Below, piece after piece: positions 34,101-43,207 of a stretch of 64,000 nt of DNA (its first letter is position 1; each line of letters opens with the position of its first letter). The translations under genes and the position numbers were made by a program. Source of the DNA: Merluccius polli (taxonomy: Eukaryota; Chordata; Actinopteri; Gadiformes; Merlucciidae); contig JAOPHQ010001144.1 of the NCBI GenBank assembly GCA_030340625.1, forward strand, positions 248,001 to 312,000, in the 5' to 3' direction. Under the pieces are notes generated by a model. The model was not told the DNA's origin. It made no database searches and saw only the letters and a program-made list of their open reading frames with translations.

Positions 34101-36507
34101 CCATACACTAAATACTGCAGTTAGAGAAATATATCATTCAACAAATATATAATAATAAAATAAATCATTACACGATATGGATATGGCATTAAAGAAAATA
34201 CGGTTACTTTTTACAGTGGCTCTCCCACGAGTATGTGGTGACACAAGGGTCATCCTCTCTCCACCTCCAAGCCGTGGGGACCGCCTTACAAGATCTAACA
34301 ACAGGTCAAATAAAGTACATCAAGCCTACAAAACAATAACAAATCAAGCACAATACGATTATGCACATCTTTAGCAAAGACAATTTATGTGCTACAGCCT
34401 CCGCTGCTGTAAAGGTAGCAGTTTGTCTTTGAAACAGATGACCAATCTGAAAATGAGTCTGGAGGCTTGGGAACATGTGGCTATACATCATTTTAAATTA
34501 ATAAATACACCACTGGCCTTCATTGGGGAATGTTAAAATCTGGATTAGTTAATTTTTGCACAATCAAAAAATATTTTACGTGTGGGATCCTTTGGAGCGG
34601 TGCAGCTAGCACTTGGGATTGTGGATGATGTGCTGGCCTGGATCCCTTGGGAACCTATCGATATAAATTACCTTTAATGAATGTTGTTCAATGACACCAC
34701 CGTAGCACACACATCACTAGGTTATGTGCTTAAGTGAGCTCAACCCAAAAACAAACAAGCAAAACTTGCCTTTGACCTGGGATACACAATGTCAATTAGC
34801 ACGCCTTGCAGCACAAAACATTTTGGTAAAATGTAGATCATATAGTGCATTCCAATTAAAAGTCCTTGTGTCTCTGCTGTATTGCTCCCCATTCTTTTGT
34901 GTTATGTGTATGTGCACACTATATGTATGTGTACTCATGTAAAGCACACTATATGTATGTGTACTTATGTAAAGCGTCTTTGGGTGTCTTGAAAAGCGCT
35001 ATACAAATAAAATGTATTATTATTATTATTAAAATCCCATCACAATAAATAATATCTCTTAGTTCAGTCTGCCTACTCGCGTAAATACAATATTGACAAT
35101 GAATGCAAATATATACAGAGTTTAGTTTGGTGTGTAGGCACTGATCCTGTCAGTCCCTGCAGCACATACCCGTCTAGCATAAGAGAGCAGCGAGTGACAC
35201 CCCCCCCCCGGAAACCTTACTCAGACCCTACAGGTGGAGGGGGGTAAGGTGATGTATGGTAAGCAGCAGCAATCTGTGCAGCAGTAACCATCAACAACTA
35301 TCCGTCTGAGCAGAGTAGCGGCAACATGGCAATGTGAAACTGCGTTAGCAGGTATTGGAAGCCTAAATAGACCTTGCCTGCCTTGTTGAGAGGGGGGCAC
35401 TTGATAAGATGTGTATGAGTAGTGTGTGTATCACTTGCATGCAATGTGACTGGAGTTGTCCGCCTGAAGTACATTTGCAGGCTTTGCTTTGCTTTATTAT
35501 CTAAATCTACCAAAGCTAAACTTTAACTTAACCTTAACAATGCTCTCCATGTCAACCCACATTAAACTGTTACCTGCCATGTCGGTCACCTTCCGCTTAT
35601 ATTTCTTGGGCGGTTGTGGCAAGGGCTTAAGATTTTTGTTCTCTGTGTGGAAGAAGATATCTTTCATCATATACATACATCTGAACAAATGTTAGGAGTT
35701 GGAAGTATGATGTGACTTATGCCAAGTATTACAGGGGGTTTGGGGGGGTTCCACTTTAATGCTTACCAGAAACTGTTGGGGGCAATTCTGGAGAAGGTAT
35801 ATCTGCATGTATCACAGCGTGATAAATTTAAAATTTGCCTTAAACATGGATCATGCACTATTAAAAGACATGACAAGCATTGCTACTCAGTCATCAACAA
35901 TAATAAGTGAAGAGCAATACTACAAATACCAAACACAAATTGCTCACCTTGAACAAAGTCTTTAAAAAGACGTTTCCTTCTTATCCTTTTTGGCTTCTCC
36001 ACCTCAGGTTCATCAAATAAAACCTGGGTGTTCACCTCAACCTCTGGAGCGTCTGGAAAAATATACAATATCAGACCGTTTTGAGGCAAGCACAGGAGAG
36101 TTCACCTCCCTAAAACATAACACAGCAACCAAAAGGAAAAAACGACTCGAAGATAAATTAATAATTAGAGGGGTGATGAGGGACTTGAGATGTTATGAGA
36201 TGTGTTATGTAGCATTTCTTCAATTGTCCAGTGTGCCAGGCAAAAGGTAGGACAAAGACAACAGCATTTGAGTACAAGAGTCCATGAGAAGACATGTAGA
36301 AACAATGTCCTTACCCTTTTCTTTTTTAAATCTGATGAGGGGAAAAGCATTCCAACTTTCATCAGGTTGAAGTTGCCTATTCAGGGCAGTGGTGGCACCA
36401 CACTTCGGCCATCTCAATACTTTTTTCCCCTCATCAATCCACGTAACTGGCACAGCACCTTGTTGTTGTTTTCCTCGCTCTATCCATGCGGCTTGGACAA
36501 ATTCCAT
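19233..36507 (-). CDS. Second gene of the giant transposon, 13 exons, DUF4806-like C-terminus
   Basis: Minus strand. Exons: 36507-36315, 36052-35948, 35642-35574, 34654-34580, 33676-33611, 33367-33308, 33043-32969, 32649-32566, 32401-32363, 20713-20541, 19988-19924, 19643-19543, 19337-19233. All use AG acceptors and GT donors except the tenth, which uses GC (ATG/GCAAGT). Exon 1 ends in phase 1 and exons 2-9 are all multiples of three. The later phases also fit, giving about 402 residues to a TAA. The N-terminus (VTWIDEGKKVLRWPKCG) and the basic, Pro/Ser-rich middle lead to a C-terminal region (FQRKVVTMFLEVKDQLQRIE; ITLLSKVGGSSIKDC; MATFNMLGGG) like DUF4806 proteins, often carried by animal transposons. 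An 11-kb ERV lies in the ninth intron. A role as a DNA-binding helper, like plant TNPA, is inference only. Exon choice in the repeated part (33.6-34.7 kb) is the weakest point. Confidence 0.65.
20821..20904. repeat. 21-bp tandem repeat, four copies
   Basis: Four units of ATATTAAGAATGCTATGCTAT, the last with two changes, followed by two copies of AAAGGCCCAAACGGT. Located in the intron between the ERV and the tenth exon. Confidence 0.9.
21047..21959 (+). repeat. 5' LTR of the ERV (with inserted hAT element)
   Basis: Shares about 605 bp with 31752-32357. A TATATA box sits at 21703, a polyadenylation signal AATAAA at 21838-21843, and the end CCCAACA at 21953-21959. Similarity to the 3' copy stops at CATAG just before 21047, so the true start may lie further left or have been lost. 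Confidence 0.8.
21351..21650. mobile_element. 300-bp hAT element inserted in the 5' LTR
   Basis: Termini CAGGGCCGTGCAGAG and, inverted, CAGGCACGTGCAGAG, flanked by perfect CATGTATC duplications (21343-21350; 21651-21658). The empty site with a single CATGTATC is in the 3' LTR at 32050-32057. Inside are three tandem units with GGTGCTACCGGAGGATTTCT and TTGCGCGATTGTTGAG, separated by long G-runs. Confidence 0.92.
21962..21983 (+). promoter_or_regulatory. Primer binding site, tRNA-Trp type
   Basis: TGGTGACCCCG/CG/ACGTGATTT, two bases after the LTR end. It fits the 3' end of vertebrate tRNA-Trp (family knowledge) except for two extra bases (CG) in the middle. Avian leukosis-type retroviruses also use tRNA-Trp; in fish ERVs other primers are better known to me. 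Confidence 0.7.
22380..22620 (+). repeat. Two tandem units of about 118 bp in the ERV leader
   Basis: Both units contain CCTAAAATAG, TTTTTAGACCGAGGCGTACC, GGCATATAGCTCCGCCTAAG and GACTAGACTCCGTAAGGTT, about 93% alike. The leader on either side carries further degenerate words (CCGCAATTAAATAGC, AACGAGTGTTCTACC). Such repeats may belong to the packaging or leader RNA structure, but this is inference. Confidence 0.75.
22948..23359. mobile_element. Hairpin MITE (170-bp arms) in the ERV leader
   Basis: The left arm 22947-23116 and the right arm 23191-23360 are reverse complements over 170 bases with three mismatches. The loop is 74 bases. Ends TA/GAGCGTAACAGTG and CACTGTTACGCTC/TA suggest a TA target duplication, as for Tc1/mariner-type MITEs. 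The 134-codon frame across it is an accident of the palindrome. A transcript through it would fold into a long near-perfect hairpin. Confidence 0.88.
23760..24145 (+). repeat. Degenerate tandem repeat, about 60-75 bp unit, in the ERV leader
   Basis: Five or six units with TGATCACTGTGTTGCTT, a GGGTTGGTGATAG-like word and TATATAGAGAATATATTA. Unit length drifts. A TG-run (23670-23688) and an A-run (23733-23750) precede it. Confidence 0.75.
24190..24669 (+). pseudogene. ERV gag stub (matrix / Pro-rich region)
   Basis: A helical, charged segment with frame changes from about 24190, then an open frame at 24379-24669 (96 codons). The latter starts with alternating basic and acidic residues and turns Pro/Thr-rich (many PTP, TLP blocks), with a GLYSPTPP motif, as in the linker between matrix and capsid of many gammaretrovirus-like gags. 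No capsid major homology region or zinc knuckle follows. Call rests on position and composition. Confidence 0.4.
24670..26290. other. Unrecognised sequence replacing ERV capsid to RNase H
   Basis: No pro or RT motif (no DSG, no YxDD) was seen in any frame. The word AGGGCGTTGGCCC occurs near 25264 and a related one at 24863. Bases 25745-25805 (AATAATGATAATACATTTGT, then a GGTCGCCTTACA word) resemble the 3' tail of L2-type LINEs seen at 43208 and 56569, so a short retroposed segment may be present. The rest is AT-rich and featureless. Confidence 0.35.
26290..27440 (+). pseudogene. ERV integrase, frameshifted
   Basis: A zinc-finger remnant (CQTCQAHNPR) lies in one frame (to about 26470). The catalytic core follows in the next (26422-27063), with Asp in CIDYTDM, Asp in IASDNGSHF and Glu in GIVERANR, 35 residues between the last two (DD35E). 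A linker lies in a third frame, then the C-terminal SH3-like part (KRKSLGPRWTGPYKVLL) at about 27150-27440. At least three single-step frame changes break it. The order and the overlap with the env start are as in class I retroviruses. RT and RNase H are missing upstream. Confidence 0.8.
27419..29809 (+). pseudogene. ERV envelope, nearly open, one in-frame stop
   Basis: One frame runs from ATG 27419 to the stop at 29809, interrupted only by a TGA at 27875-27877. An ATG at 27896 would restart a 637-codon frame. An N-terminal hydrophobic signal/anchor lies in the first 40 codons. The surface part has many N-glycosylation sites and a CVAC (CxxC) motif. An RARR cleavage site is coded near 28922, followed by the transmembrane subunit with a C-X6-CC motif (29270-29296), a hydrophobic anchor near 29440-29520, a Cys-rich segment and an acidic tail. 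CxxC plus CX6CC is the mark of gamma-type envelopes with a covalent surface-transmembrane link. It overlaps the end of integrase, as usual. Expression and function are unknown. Confidence 0.85.
29810..30572 (+). other. ERV 3' non-coding region with purine tract
   Basis: No frame of note. It ends in GCGGAAGGGGGGAATG at 30559-30574, a good polypurine tract right before TG. If real, the 3' LTR would begin at 30573 rather than 31752. See the finding on the LTR boundary. Confidence 0.45.
31029..31240. mobile_element. 212-bp hAT element near the ERV 3' end
   Basis: Termini CAGTGCTTGAAGTGG and, inverted, CAGCGCTTGAAGTGG, with perfect TCTATAAG duplications (31021-31028; 31241-31248). The centre has one copy of GGTCGTAGGTCCGGGGTG and long C-runs. 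Confidence 0.92.
31249..31751. repeat. Dispersed repeat abutting the 3' LTR segment
   Basis: GC-rich non-coding sequence ending in CAGACCGGTAAAATAGGGCCC. It has the look of a common fish hAT end read inverted (GGGCCCTATTTTACCGG). It sits directly against the LTR homology, so either the 3' LTR lost its start here or the LTR is composite. Confidence 0.4.
31752..32357 (+). repeat. 3' LTR segment of the ERV
   Basis: Homologous to 21047-21959 without the hAT insertion. TATATA at 32101-32106, AATAAA at 32237-32242, end CCCAACA at 32357. Differences from the 5' copy include A/G near 31840, a two-base gap near 31862, and CA/CG changes near 32313. Confidence 0.88.
33655..34480 (-). repeat. Tandem duplication of an exon-plus-intron unit (about 400 bp)
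   Basis: Unit one starts near 33655 and unit two near 34052; a third partial start lies near 34455. All share GGAGTCTTGG..ACCCTGAC, then ATATGGATATGGCA and CGGTTACTT, and end with a GCTACAGCCTCCGCTGCTG stretch. Each start holds a copy of the same exon of the second transposon gene. Only the copy at 33676-33611 keeps a GT donor. The 65-codon frames seen here on the plus strand are shadows. Confidence 0.8.
34850..35040 (+). repeat. LINE/SINE 3' tail in an intron
   Basis: AAAGCGTCTTTGGGTGTCTTG followed by AAAAGCGCTATACAAATAAA and (TTA)n, the classic 3' end of fish L2-type elements. A 35-bp piece (CACACTATATGTATGTGTAC) is repeated twice before it. Confidence 0.65.
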
Positions 36508-36940
36508 GATTTAGCCTAAACAAAAATATAAATATTATTGACAGACAAAGTGTGAGCATAGACAACATATGCCATACGAGTCAAGTAAGCTGTTAAACAC
36601 CCGCAATCCATGCTTGCACAACAATAGACAAGGCAATGCGAAAAATTAGAGTGCTCCACCACATCATCAGTGCCAGTATCCTAACAATTATTACTAAATA
36701 GTCACCAAACCAATTTATCTCCAGAGTCATTCCAGTAATTATATTATCACTAATAATTACATTAGGGAGAGCCCACAAGCTACCTAGTGGTACAGAAAGG
36801 GTTAGTGAAAGGAAGGAAAATATAAATTACAGAAATAATGGGGATAATAAAAAAAAAGAATAAATGCTAGGGTTAGGTAAGCATCAGTCAAATGCTTTAT
36901 TACAACGGTGTGACCTTTAACATACCACCAAATGCAAACT

Positions 36941-38937
36941 TTATTTCTCCACTGCATGCAGTAGAGGGAAGATGGCAAAGCCATCCTGATAGGGAAGGCA
37001 AACCGCTTTCCTGTCCAGATCTTCAATCTTCATGAGTTTCCGCTTAGCTCTTTCAAAGCTCCCCACATAAACAATGTTAAAGAGTTTAGAACTGCAGGGA
37101 TTCAGGAACAGATCAGCAGTGTCATCTGGGCTGAGAACATCAACCACTACTGTTCCATCCCCCCTTTTCTCTTTGACGAAGGCAAAGTCCTCGTTCCGAA
37201 GCAGGAAGCATCTGTCTCGTGGTTTGGCAGAAATTACACGAGTATGTGTTCGCCGTTTATGCAGTTGATGGGTCTCTGCCTTCTCTGCAACCCTTTTTGT
37301 GACCTGGACTACAGGGTTGCGGCTGCTGCGAACCATTTTCTTAATGACCTGAAGATGGTTCTCGAAAGGGAAACATGACAGATGATTCAACGAGCACTTG
37401 AAGAATCTGACGTCTTCGTGCAAGTGTTTCAAACAATGAACATTGTAAGTGGAGAATAACTGGCCATATAAGTCACTGCTTGCATCTACAAAGTGAATCA
37501 TGAGATCCCTTGCATAATCCAAGTACTCATTTCTCTTCTCTGCGTCACTTTCTAGCAGAATAGACATACTAACTGTTAATGTCAAGAAATGGCTGTAGAG
37601 GGGTTGTGGAAGAACACTGCTCAAGACTACTGGCCCTATGTACAAGAGAAACTGGCGAACTTCTGTTGCCTTCCAACGGTCAATTTCATCAAGAGCCCGG
37701 GGCTGCCTTGCAAATTCCCCCGGCATTGCTCCCTTAAGGCTAAGCAGCCTTTCCGATAATTCCTCCTGCTGCCTCCGTAGCAGTTTGCACTTTGAGGGTC
37801 CTCGAATAAGAAAGACCAGAATGCGTTTGACAACACCAAGGCACACCAGATGCATGTAATCCAGAGGAAACTGCTTAATGCACATAATCCCCACATCAAG
37901 AAGAGGAGATGGCATTTTCTGATGGATCAAATACTTAAATTGGCTGAAAATTTCATCTGTTCTGCTGGGACTAACATCTTTCGAGGTGTAAACCATCCTA
38001 CACTCTTATGCGTGTTGCTGTAGCTTCACATCTCTCACAACCTTGGCTTGCGTTGTGGCCTTTAATGCACTTTAGAAAAGCTCTAGCTGGTGCATCACAG
38101 ATAAATGCCCTAATGCTCACTTTGTGAACTACGTTCTGATGTTCAACTCCTTTTTCCAGCAAACCAGCTAAATCCTTGATCAAGTCTTGTACGTAGTCAG
38201 ATAGTGGTTCGGGTTTGCCCTTTCCAAAATACAGCGCCACAATAAATGGATCTGAATCATTACAGATGGCCAAGATGGGCCAAAAATGATTTTTGCTGGA
38301 CTTAAAAACAGGAACCCCATCAACGCTGAACGTCAATTCTATGTCTCCTGTGAAGGTTGCATTTTTGTTAAGATAGTCGAGAATGCCTGACTCAAGACCA
38401 TAATATGCATACTGCCCATTGCACTTGAACTGGCATTCTACATCTTTGGGAGTTTGGAGAAGTGTCCGGGCGTCTTTGGGAAGACGGTGGCCATGTTTTC
38501 TCAGAATGGTCAACAAACCATTAACAGCCGTTAAAGTTTGATTGTTGGCTGTTGCCCATTGAGCCAAATCTCCAGCTAGAGTTCCAGTCTCAATATCTAC
38601 ATCGTTTGTCTCAAAAATTATCTACATCAGACTGACTTGAATCAACGACATCATGCTCAAAGTCCAATGTTTGCTCTTCGTCAGAATCTGAATGACTGCC
38701 TGTAGCCATCAATTGTTCATCAGTTGAAGTACCAGGCAGTTCTGAGGCATCATCTGACAACCCTTGCTGTCCCAGGGACGGTTCTCCCTGCTGTGAAGTG
38801 GTTACTTCCAGTGACTCCTCAGACTCGTGCAAGGAGGTACATTCCTGTGCAGCATCATCTTCTGCATCACTGTCTTGTGCTTCATCATTTGCTCTCCGCT
38901 TCAGTCTTCTCCAGTCACGCAAGTAGTTGGAAGCCAT
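36941..38937 (-). pseudogene. Transposase of the giant transposon (tnp2/CMC-like)
   Basis: Minus strand, three consecutive open pieces: 38937-38611, 38567-37998, 37996-36941. A short basic start (MASNYLRDWRRLKRR) leads into an acidic Ser-rich stretch. The core then has LTFSVDGVPVFKSSKNHFWP, a YFGKGKPEPLSDYV block, CDAPARAFLKCIKGH with CERC, and later DYMHLVCLGVVKR and LDEIDRWKATEVRQFLLY, in the order seen in the animal relatives of the plant En/Spm tnp2 family (PF02992-like). Asp in SVDG and DYMH are likely catalytic (inference). Two single-base shifts break it: an extra T in a T-run near 38605 and one near 37998. The remaining ~640 codons are otherwise clean, so the copy died recently, or these are sequence errors. 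The second gene starts 434 bp downstream. Confidence 0.75.
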
Positions 38938-39419
38938 AGTGTGGTGTTTTAAAACGCTGCAACGCTACCCCCCCCACCCAAAAGAAGTGTTTAGTGGTGC
39001 CATCAGTGTCTTTCATCAGTAGCGTCGATGGTCTTCCAGGTTGGAGACCCTGCTTTACATGTAGCTTAGCCTATTAACCATGTTTATAATAAAACAATTT
39101 ATGATAAACAGTTGGATAATTAAATCCGAATTAACATATTGAATACTACCTTTAATAGCAGACATTTAAATAAATATTTTATGCATAAACTGTATACAGC
39201 CATTTATAAAATGTTTCATAATTTCAAATCTCACATATTAAAACATTAACTTAAATATTCAAAACAGTAAGCTGACTATAATTACATTTGAATGAATATA
39301 AACTATATCTGTTAAATCCATACACTAATTTAGAATCACTATCTGATAATGCACCTTCCAGTGATTTCTTGTAAAAGGTGTAGGGCAGGCGCCATCTTGC
39401 CCCCCCAGCCTAAAGAGCA
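38938..39419. other. Transposon 5' region, no gene
   Basis: AT-rich. Probably 5' UTR or upstream sequence of the transposase, ending at the nested TIR element. Confidence 0.35.
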
Positions 39420-40595
39420 GGGCCGTGTTCCGATATCCGTACTTCCCGTACTTAGTATACTTAGTTTGAGTACGTAGGGTGTTCCGATTATGATCGCGGC
39501 GAAAAGAAGTGTACTTGAAAGGACCCGTATGTGTACTCACAATGGCCAAAATGCTGAGTGTGCTACGGGGTACACCAGAGAATGTCTAATAAGGAGAGAA
39601 GTTCCACTCTCGGTTTACTTCCGGGTTCTGAACTGTTGCAGTTCCCCTCTGGTTCCATGTGAGGGCGCTCACATGGTGAGTGCAGAATGAATGGCGGTCT
39701 ATGGAGCTATACCCCTCAAACTCCACTTTTCTCAGGATATAATTTTTTGTCTAGTAATTTGAATGTTGCTTTCGAAAGGGGATGCAAAGAAATTACACAT
39801 TGCTGGGTGTTAGATTTTTTAGAGTCACTTATTTGCTTTAAAAAAGTATTTTAAAATGTCAATGACGTCATACTCATCTTACGACCAGAGATACTGCTTT
39901 ACGGCTTTAAGCCTCTCCCTTTCCCTCAAGGCATCGATAACACAGCAGTACAAACATAACGATACGCAGATAAAAGTGCCAGCAACCAAAAGAAGTTGCT
40001 GTGTTAAAAAAAAAAGAACTTGGGCGAAATTGTCCACCTTAACATTCTGGTCCCGCTTCGGATGCCAAGATGCCATCAAGCAGATCTCTGGTCGTAATCA
40101 GTCCTTCACTGACCAATCAGCGTTCATTAGCAGAATGCTAGCGTGTTATGGGCAATAACAACACGTCCTGTAAGAAATCGAAAGGACATAAGTACTCGTT
40201 CATTCAACTTTCGATCTATAACCTATGTTGAACTTGTAAGAACTACAATCAAATCAGAGTTTTTTCAATGAGAATCAGGTGAAAGAGACACATTTAGCCG
40301 TGTAGCTCCATCTGCTCCCATTCATTCTGCACTCACAGGCGATCGCCCCCAGTGGAGCTCTGGTGGAACTGCAACCAGAATTTGGTACAATGGGACTTAA
40401 TAGGGAGTGGACAGGCTCTCCGTAGACGGGCTCTGGGTACACTTTGCGTACTCAACGGCAGCCATCTTAGCAACGTAGCGGAAGAGGCGGAGCCGCGCTC
40501 AGAGAACTGAGCCGCGCTCAGAGAACTGAACTGAGTGCGGATAGTGCAATATGTTTAAGTGTACTCATGGAAGTACAGATATCGGAACACGGCCC
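39420..40595. mobile_element. TIR element (GGGCCGTGTTCCGATATC) with another nested inside
   Basis: Both ends read GGGCCGTGTTCCGATATC inward (39420; inverted at 40595), continuing as CCGTACTTCC / CTGTACTTCC. Inside, TTGCAGTTCC (39629) and its inverse GGAACTGCAA (40373) bound a second inverted pair carrying GTGAGTGCAGAATGAATGG on both sides. No transposase frame. A matching target duplication was not seen for either. Confidence 0.75.
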
Positions 40596-40770
40596 AACTG
40601 TCGGCTACATCAAGTCCATTTATCTAGCAACATCAGAAGCTATCACCCTCCCTCTTTGAATAATGACTGGAAAAATAGAAAATAATGGGTCCTCACATTA
40701 AACACATTCACAGGACTAATGCACGAGAAAAGTGCTTTGACACCCGACTATGCAGGTGTTAGCTGTGTGC

Positions 40771-40776
40771 TTTATA
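40771..40776 (-). promoter_or_regulatory. Candidate TATA box of the transposase gene
   Basis: TTCTTATAAAGCAC on the minus strand, just inside the right terminal region. It is 1.8 kb from the transposase ATG, or about 0.65 kb once the nested TIR element is set aside. No start site can be read from sequence alone. Confidence 0.35.
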
Positions 40777-40784
40777 AGAACACA

Positions 40785-41693
40785 CAGCTAACGTTAGCCC
40801 CGAAGCGGTATGCTGCTACCCCCCGCTGGGAATTAGCAGCGGCCCGCTTTGGGGCTACGCTAATGCTATGCTAGCTTTCCAGCCCAGTTCATATGTAACG
40901 TTACAAATACGAAAGCCAGCTATCCGTGAGAATTATGCCATTTAGACTTAAACAGTTAAGCATGCACATGAAAAAAGGATAATGTCCTTACAAATACATT
41001 TTCATTTTAAATAAGAGTGTCTTTTCGGAACTCATCTGGAACTTCGACGCTTGCAATGCCAACCTTGACTGTGACCGCCAACTAATACCACCTGGTGCGC
41101 ATTGATGCGCACGGGTTGCAGGACAAAGGGATAGGGTTGTTGGGATTACGTGTTGGTGCGCAAGGAAAAATAGTTCCTAAATGGAATTTATTGAGTAAAT
41201 GCATTTACTCAAGTTCCATTTAGGAACTATTTTTCCAGCATGCTGGAATAAAACATTTTAGCACCTATATTGGCCACATGATAGCCTAGCATATTGCGTT
41301 TTGAATAATAACACTTTTCAATAACACAATGTGTAAACATTACCGTTCACACTAATGTTCCAAAGTTACATCGTTGTTAAGTTAAATAGCGATATAAACA
41401 GTGTTTATTCAGTTAAAACAATGACAAGCAAGCTTTCCTCGAAATCACAATTTCCGTAGGCATATTTTCATGTCGGCATATGGTCGAAATAAAGTCACGT
41501 TGTGACCCGGCGTATTTTAGACTTGTTGAATGCAGAAATGTTTGCTGGGAGTGTTTATTCGGTTACAACACTCTAAAATAAGTTTTCCTTTAAGATTTAA
41601 GATTATGTTTTCATGTCGAAATGAAGTCACGTCGTGACTCGACGTCATCTGGACTTGTTCGCTTCGACGCAGGTCGAGGAAATGTTTACTGGG
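40785..41693. repeat. Right terminal region (5' end) of the giant transposon
   Basis: Inverse of 16376-17262 in the sibling, about 95% alike. An inner TTTGCTGGGAG near 41538 repeats the end motif 140 bp from the tip. ACGTCG/CGTGAC words recur. A short local palindrome (GGAACTATTTTTCC.. around 41165-41235) duplicates 30 bases that occur once in the sibling. Confidence 0.8.
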
Positions 41694-41895
41694 TACAGTA
41701 ACAACCATCTGCAATCTGCGTGTAGACATGTTTCCTGTACTGAGCTTGAAAGTGAGCTAAAGATAATCTGAATTCTCATATTTAGTATAAACGGGAACAA
41801 AGTAAGATGAGAGAGAGGGAATTCAAAAATATTTGCAAACACCGGATGCTGAATTGACGTGCTGATAATGAATTAAAATAATAATAATAATAATA

Positions 41896-42433
41896 GGGGA
41901 GAGTGGGGTAAAGTGAGACACTTTTTACATTTGTTCCCCTCCAAGCGAGCTGAAATGATATATCAGTTAAAATTACACATTTCCCATTAATTCAGGATGT
42001 TTTCTTGCAATGGAAATTATTAGAATGTATTCAGGATGAAGGGCAGTGAAAATACGATGTTTTTTAAAAAAAGTGGTCTTGTGTCTCACTTTACCCCAGT
42101 TTAGGGGTAAAGTGAGACAGACCAGAAAAGTCAATGGGGTAAACTGATCCACTTACTTTTTCCACTCTGAAACTACCATAACAACATATGTTTCAACAGT
42201 TAGAATCCTGACAACTAGCTTGACAACCTCACATTCCAGAACAAATGTTGGACAAGTAACAGAATCATGGGGATTGGTCAATTAAGCACATTTTTTCACC
42301 TTGTAGTGTTGAACTCATACACTACAAAATATTCATTTTGTATATGTACTGTATATAAAAGCCTTAATATAAAAATGCCAGTAGCCTATGTACAATTGAA
42401 CACAGCCCACACACACACATTTAAAATAATAAC

Positions 42434-42492
<59 letters not shown>

Positions 42493-43207
42493 AATAAAAA
42501 CAATTTCAGCAAACAGAACACAGTCTGGGGGTCAGAACACAGGACCCTTACAGCCAGCTAGAACAGCCTGGGACTCGACCCACAATTAGAGCATCAGTCA
42601 TTCTCTACAATTAGGCGTCTACAACTACTCTATATTCCAGCCCTGAAGACTGCAGGGGAAGACGAAGAGCTGCTCTCTACGTGTGGTCCCTCCAGGCGTC
42701 TTGGGTTGAGGCAGCTTCCTTAGGCCTACTGTAATTATTAATTACATTAAAAATATGTTTAAAACAAAAAAGTGAGACACTGGGTAAAGTGAGACACTGT
42801 ATCACTTTACCCCACAGCATTTGTCTCACTTCACCCCACCTCCACCTTTTTAGAAAAAATGACCTTTCTTAGCAATTCAGGCTAACCTTCAGCTAACATC
42901 ATGACATGATGTTATATGTTGGTAGTTCATCAACAGGTATGATATAAGTTTTTCTACCTGAATCAATTTGCTTTGGCACAACAGCTGATTAAGTTGACAG
43001 CAAGAAAATGTACTTTTACATGCAAAAAAAATGTTTTTTGGAAAAAAACATGCTTATATCAGCAAAATGAGCTTCTCTCCTTTATGGGCAAGGGGAAATG
43101 GGAGGAGCTTGAAAACAAAATGGTCACATGGGCACAAATGTGTTCTGTTGCCTAGATACAGGGCGTGTCTCACATTACCCAGTGTCTCACTTTACCCCAC
43201 TCTCCCC
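41896..43207. mobile_element. Inverted-repeat element with GGGGAGAGTGGGGTAAAGTG ends
   Basis: The left end GGGGAGAGTGGGGTAAAGTG (41896) is inverted at the right end (43207), continuing GAGACAC. Further GTGTCTCACTTTACCCC words lie inside at 42080-42100 and 42780-42830. It sits in the AAT-rich tail of the L2 LINE that begins at 43208. No transposase frame. It contains a (TAA)n run. Confidence 0.75.
42428..42491. repeat. (TAA)n microsatellite
   Basis: About twenty TAA units. The frames through it are homopolymer artefacts. Confidence 0.95.

Larger units (their letters stand above)
15850..41693 (-). mobile_element. Giant two-gene DNA transposon (CMC/EnSpm-like), with nested insertions
   Basis: Left end CCCAGCAAACATTTCGACG (15850) and right end ..GGAAATGTTTACTGGG (41693), each flanked by TA (15848-15849; 41694-41695). 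The assignment rests on three facts. (1) The sibling nested at 16376-19004 has the same two ends in opposite order, with its 5' end homologous to 41693-40785 and its 3' end homologous to 15850-16375 plus 19007-19337. (2) A transposase and a second gene lie in series on the minus strand between the ends. (3) The left subterminal sequence joins cleanly to the second gene's 3' UTR once the sibling is set aside. Subterminal regions are crowded with ACGTCGA/CGACGT words. Net length without the recognised insertions is about 10.7 kb. The superfamily is inferred from the transposase; the termini do not start with CACTA. Confidence 0.75.

Noticed and set aside
33774..34374. Two similar 65-codon plus-strand proteins
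   Set aside because: They are the same frame in two copies of a tandem-duplicated intron unit of the minus-strand gene; no coding signature beyond the duplication.
41165..41235. Short palindrome as a separate MITE
   Set aside because: It is a local 30-bp inverted duplication within the transposon end, absent in the sibling; too short to be an element.
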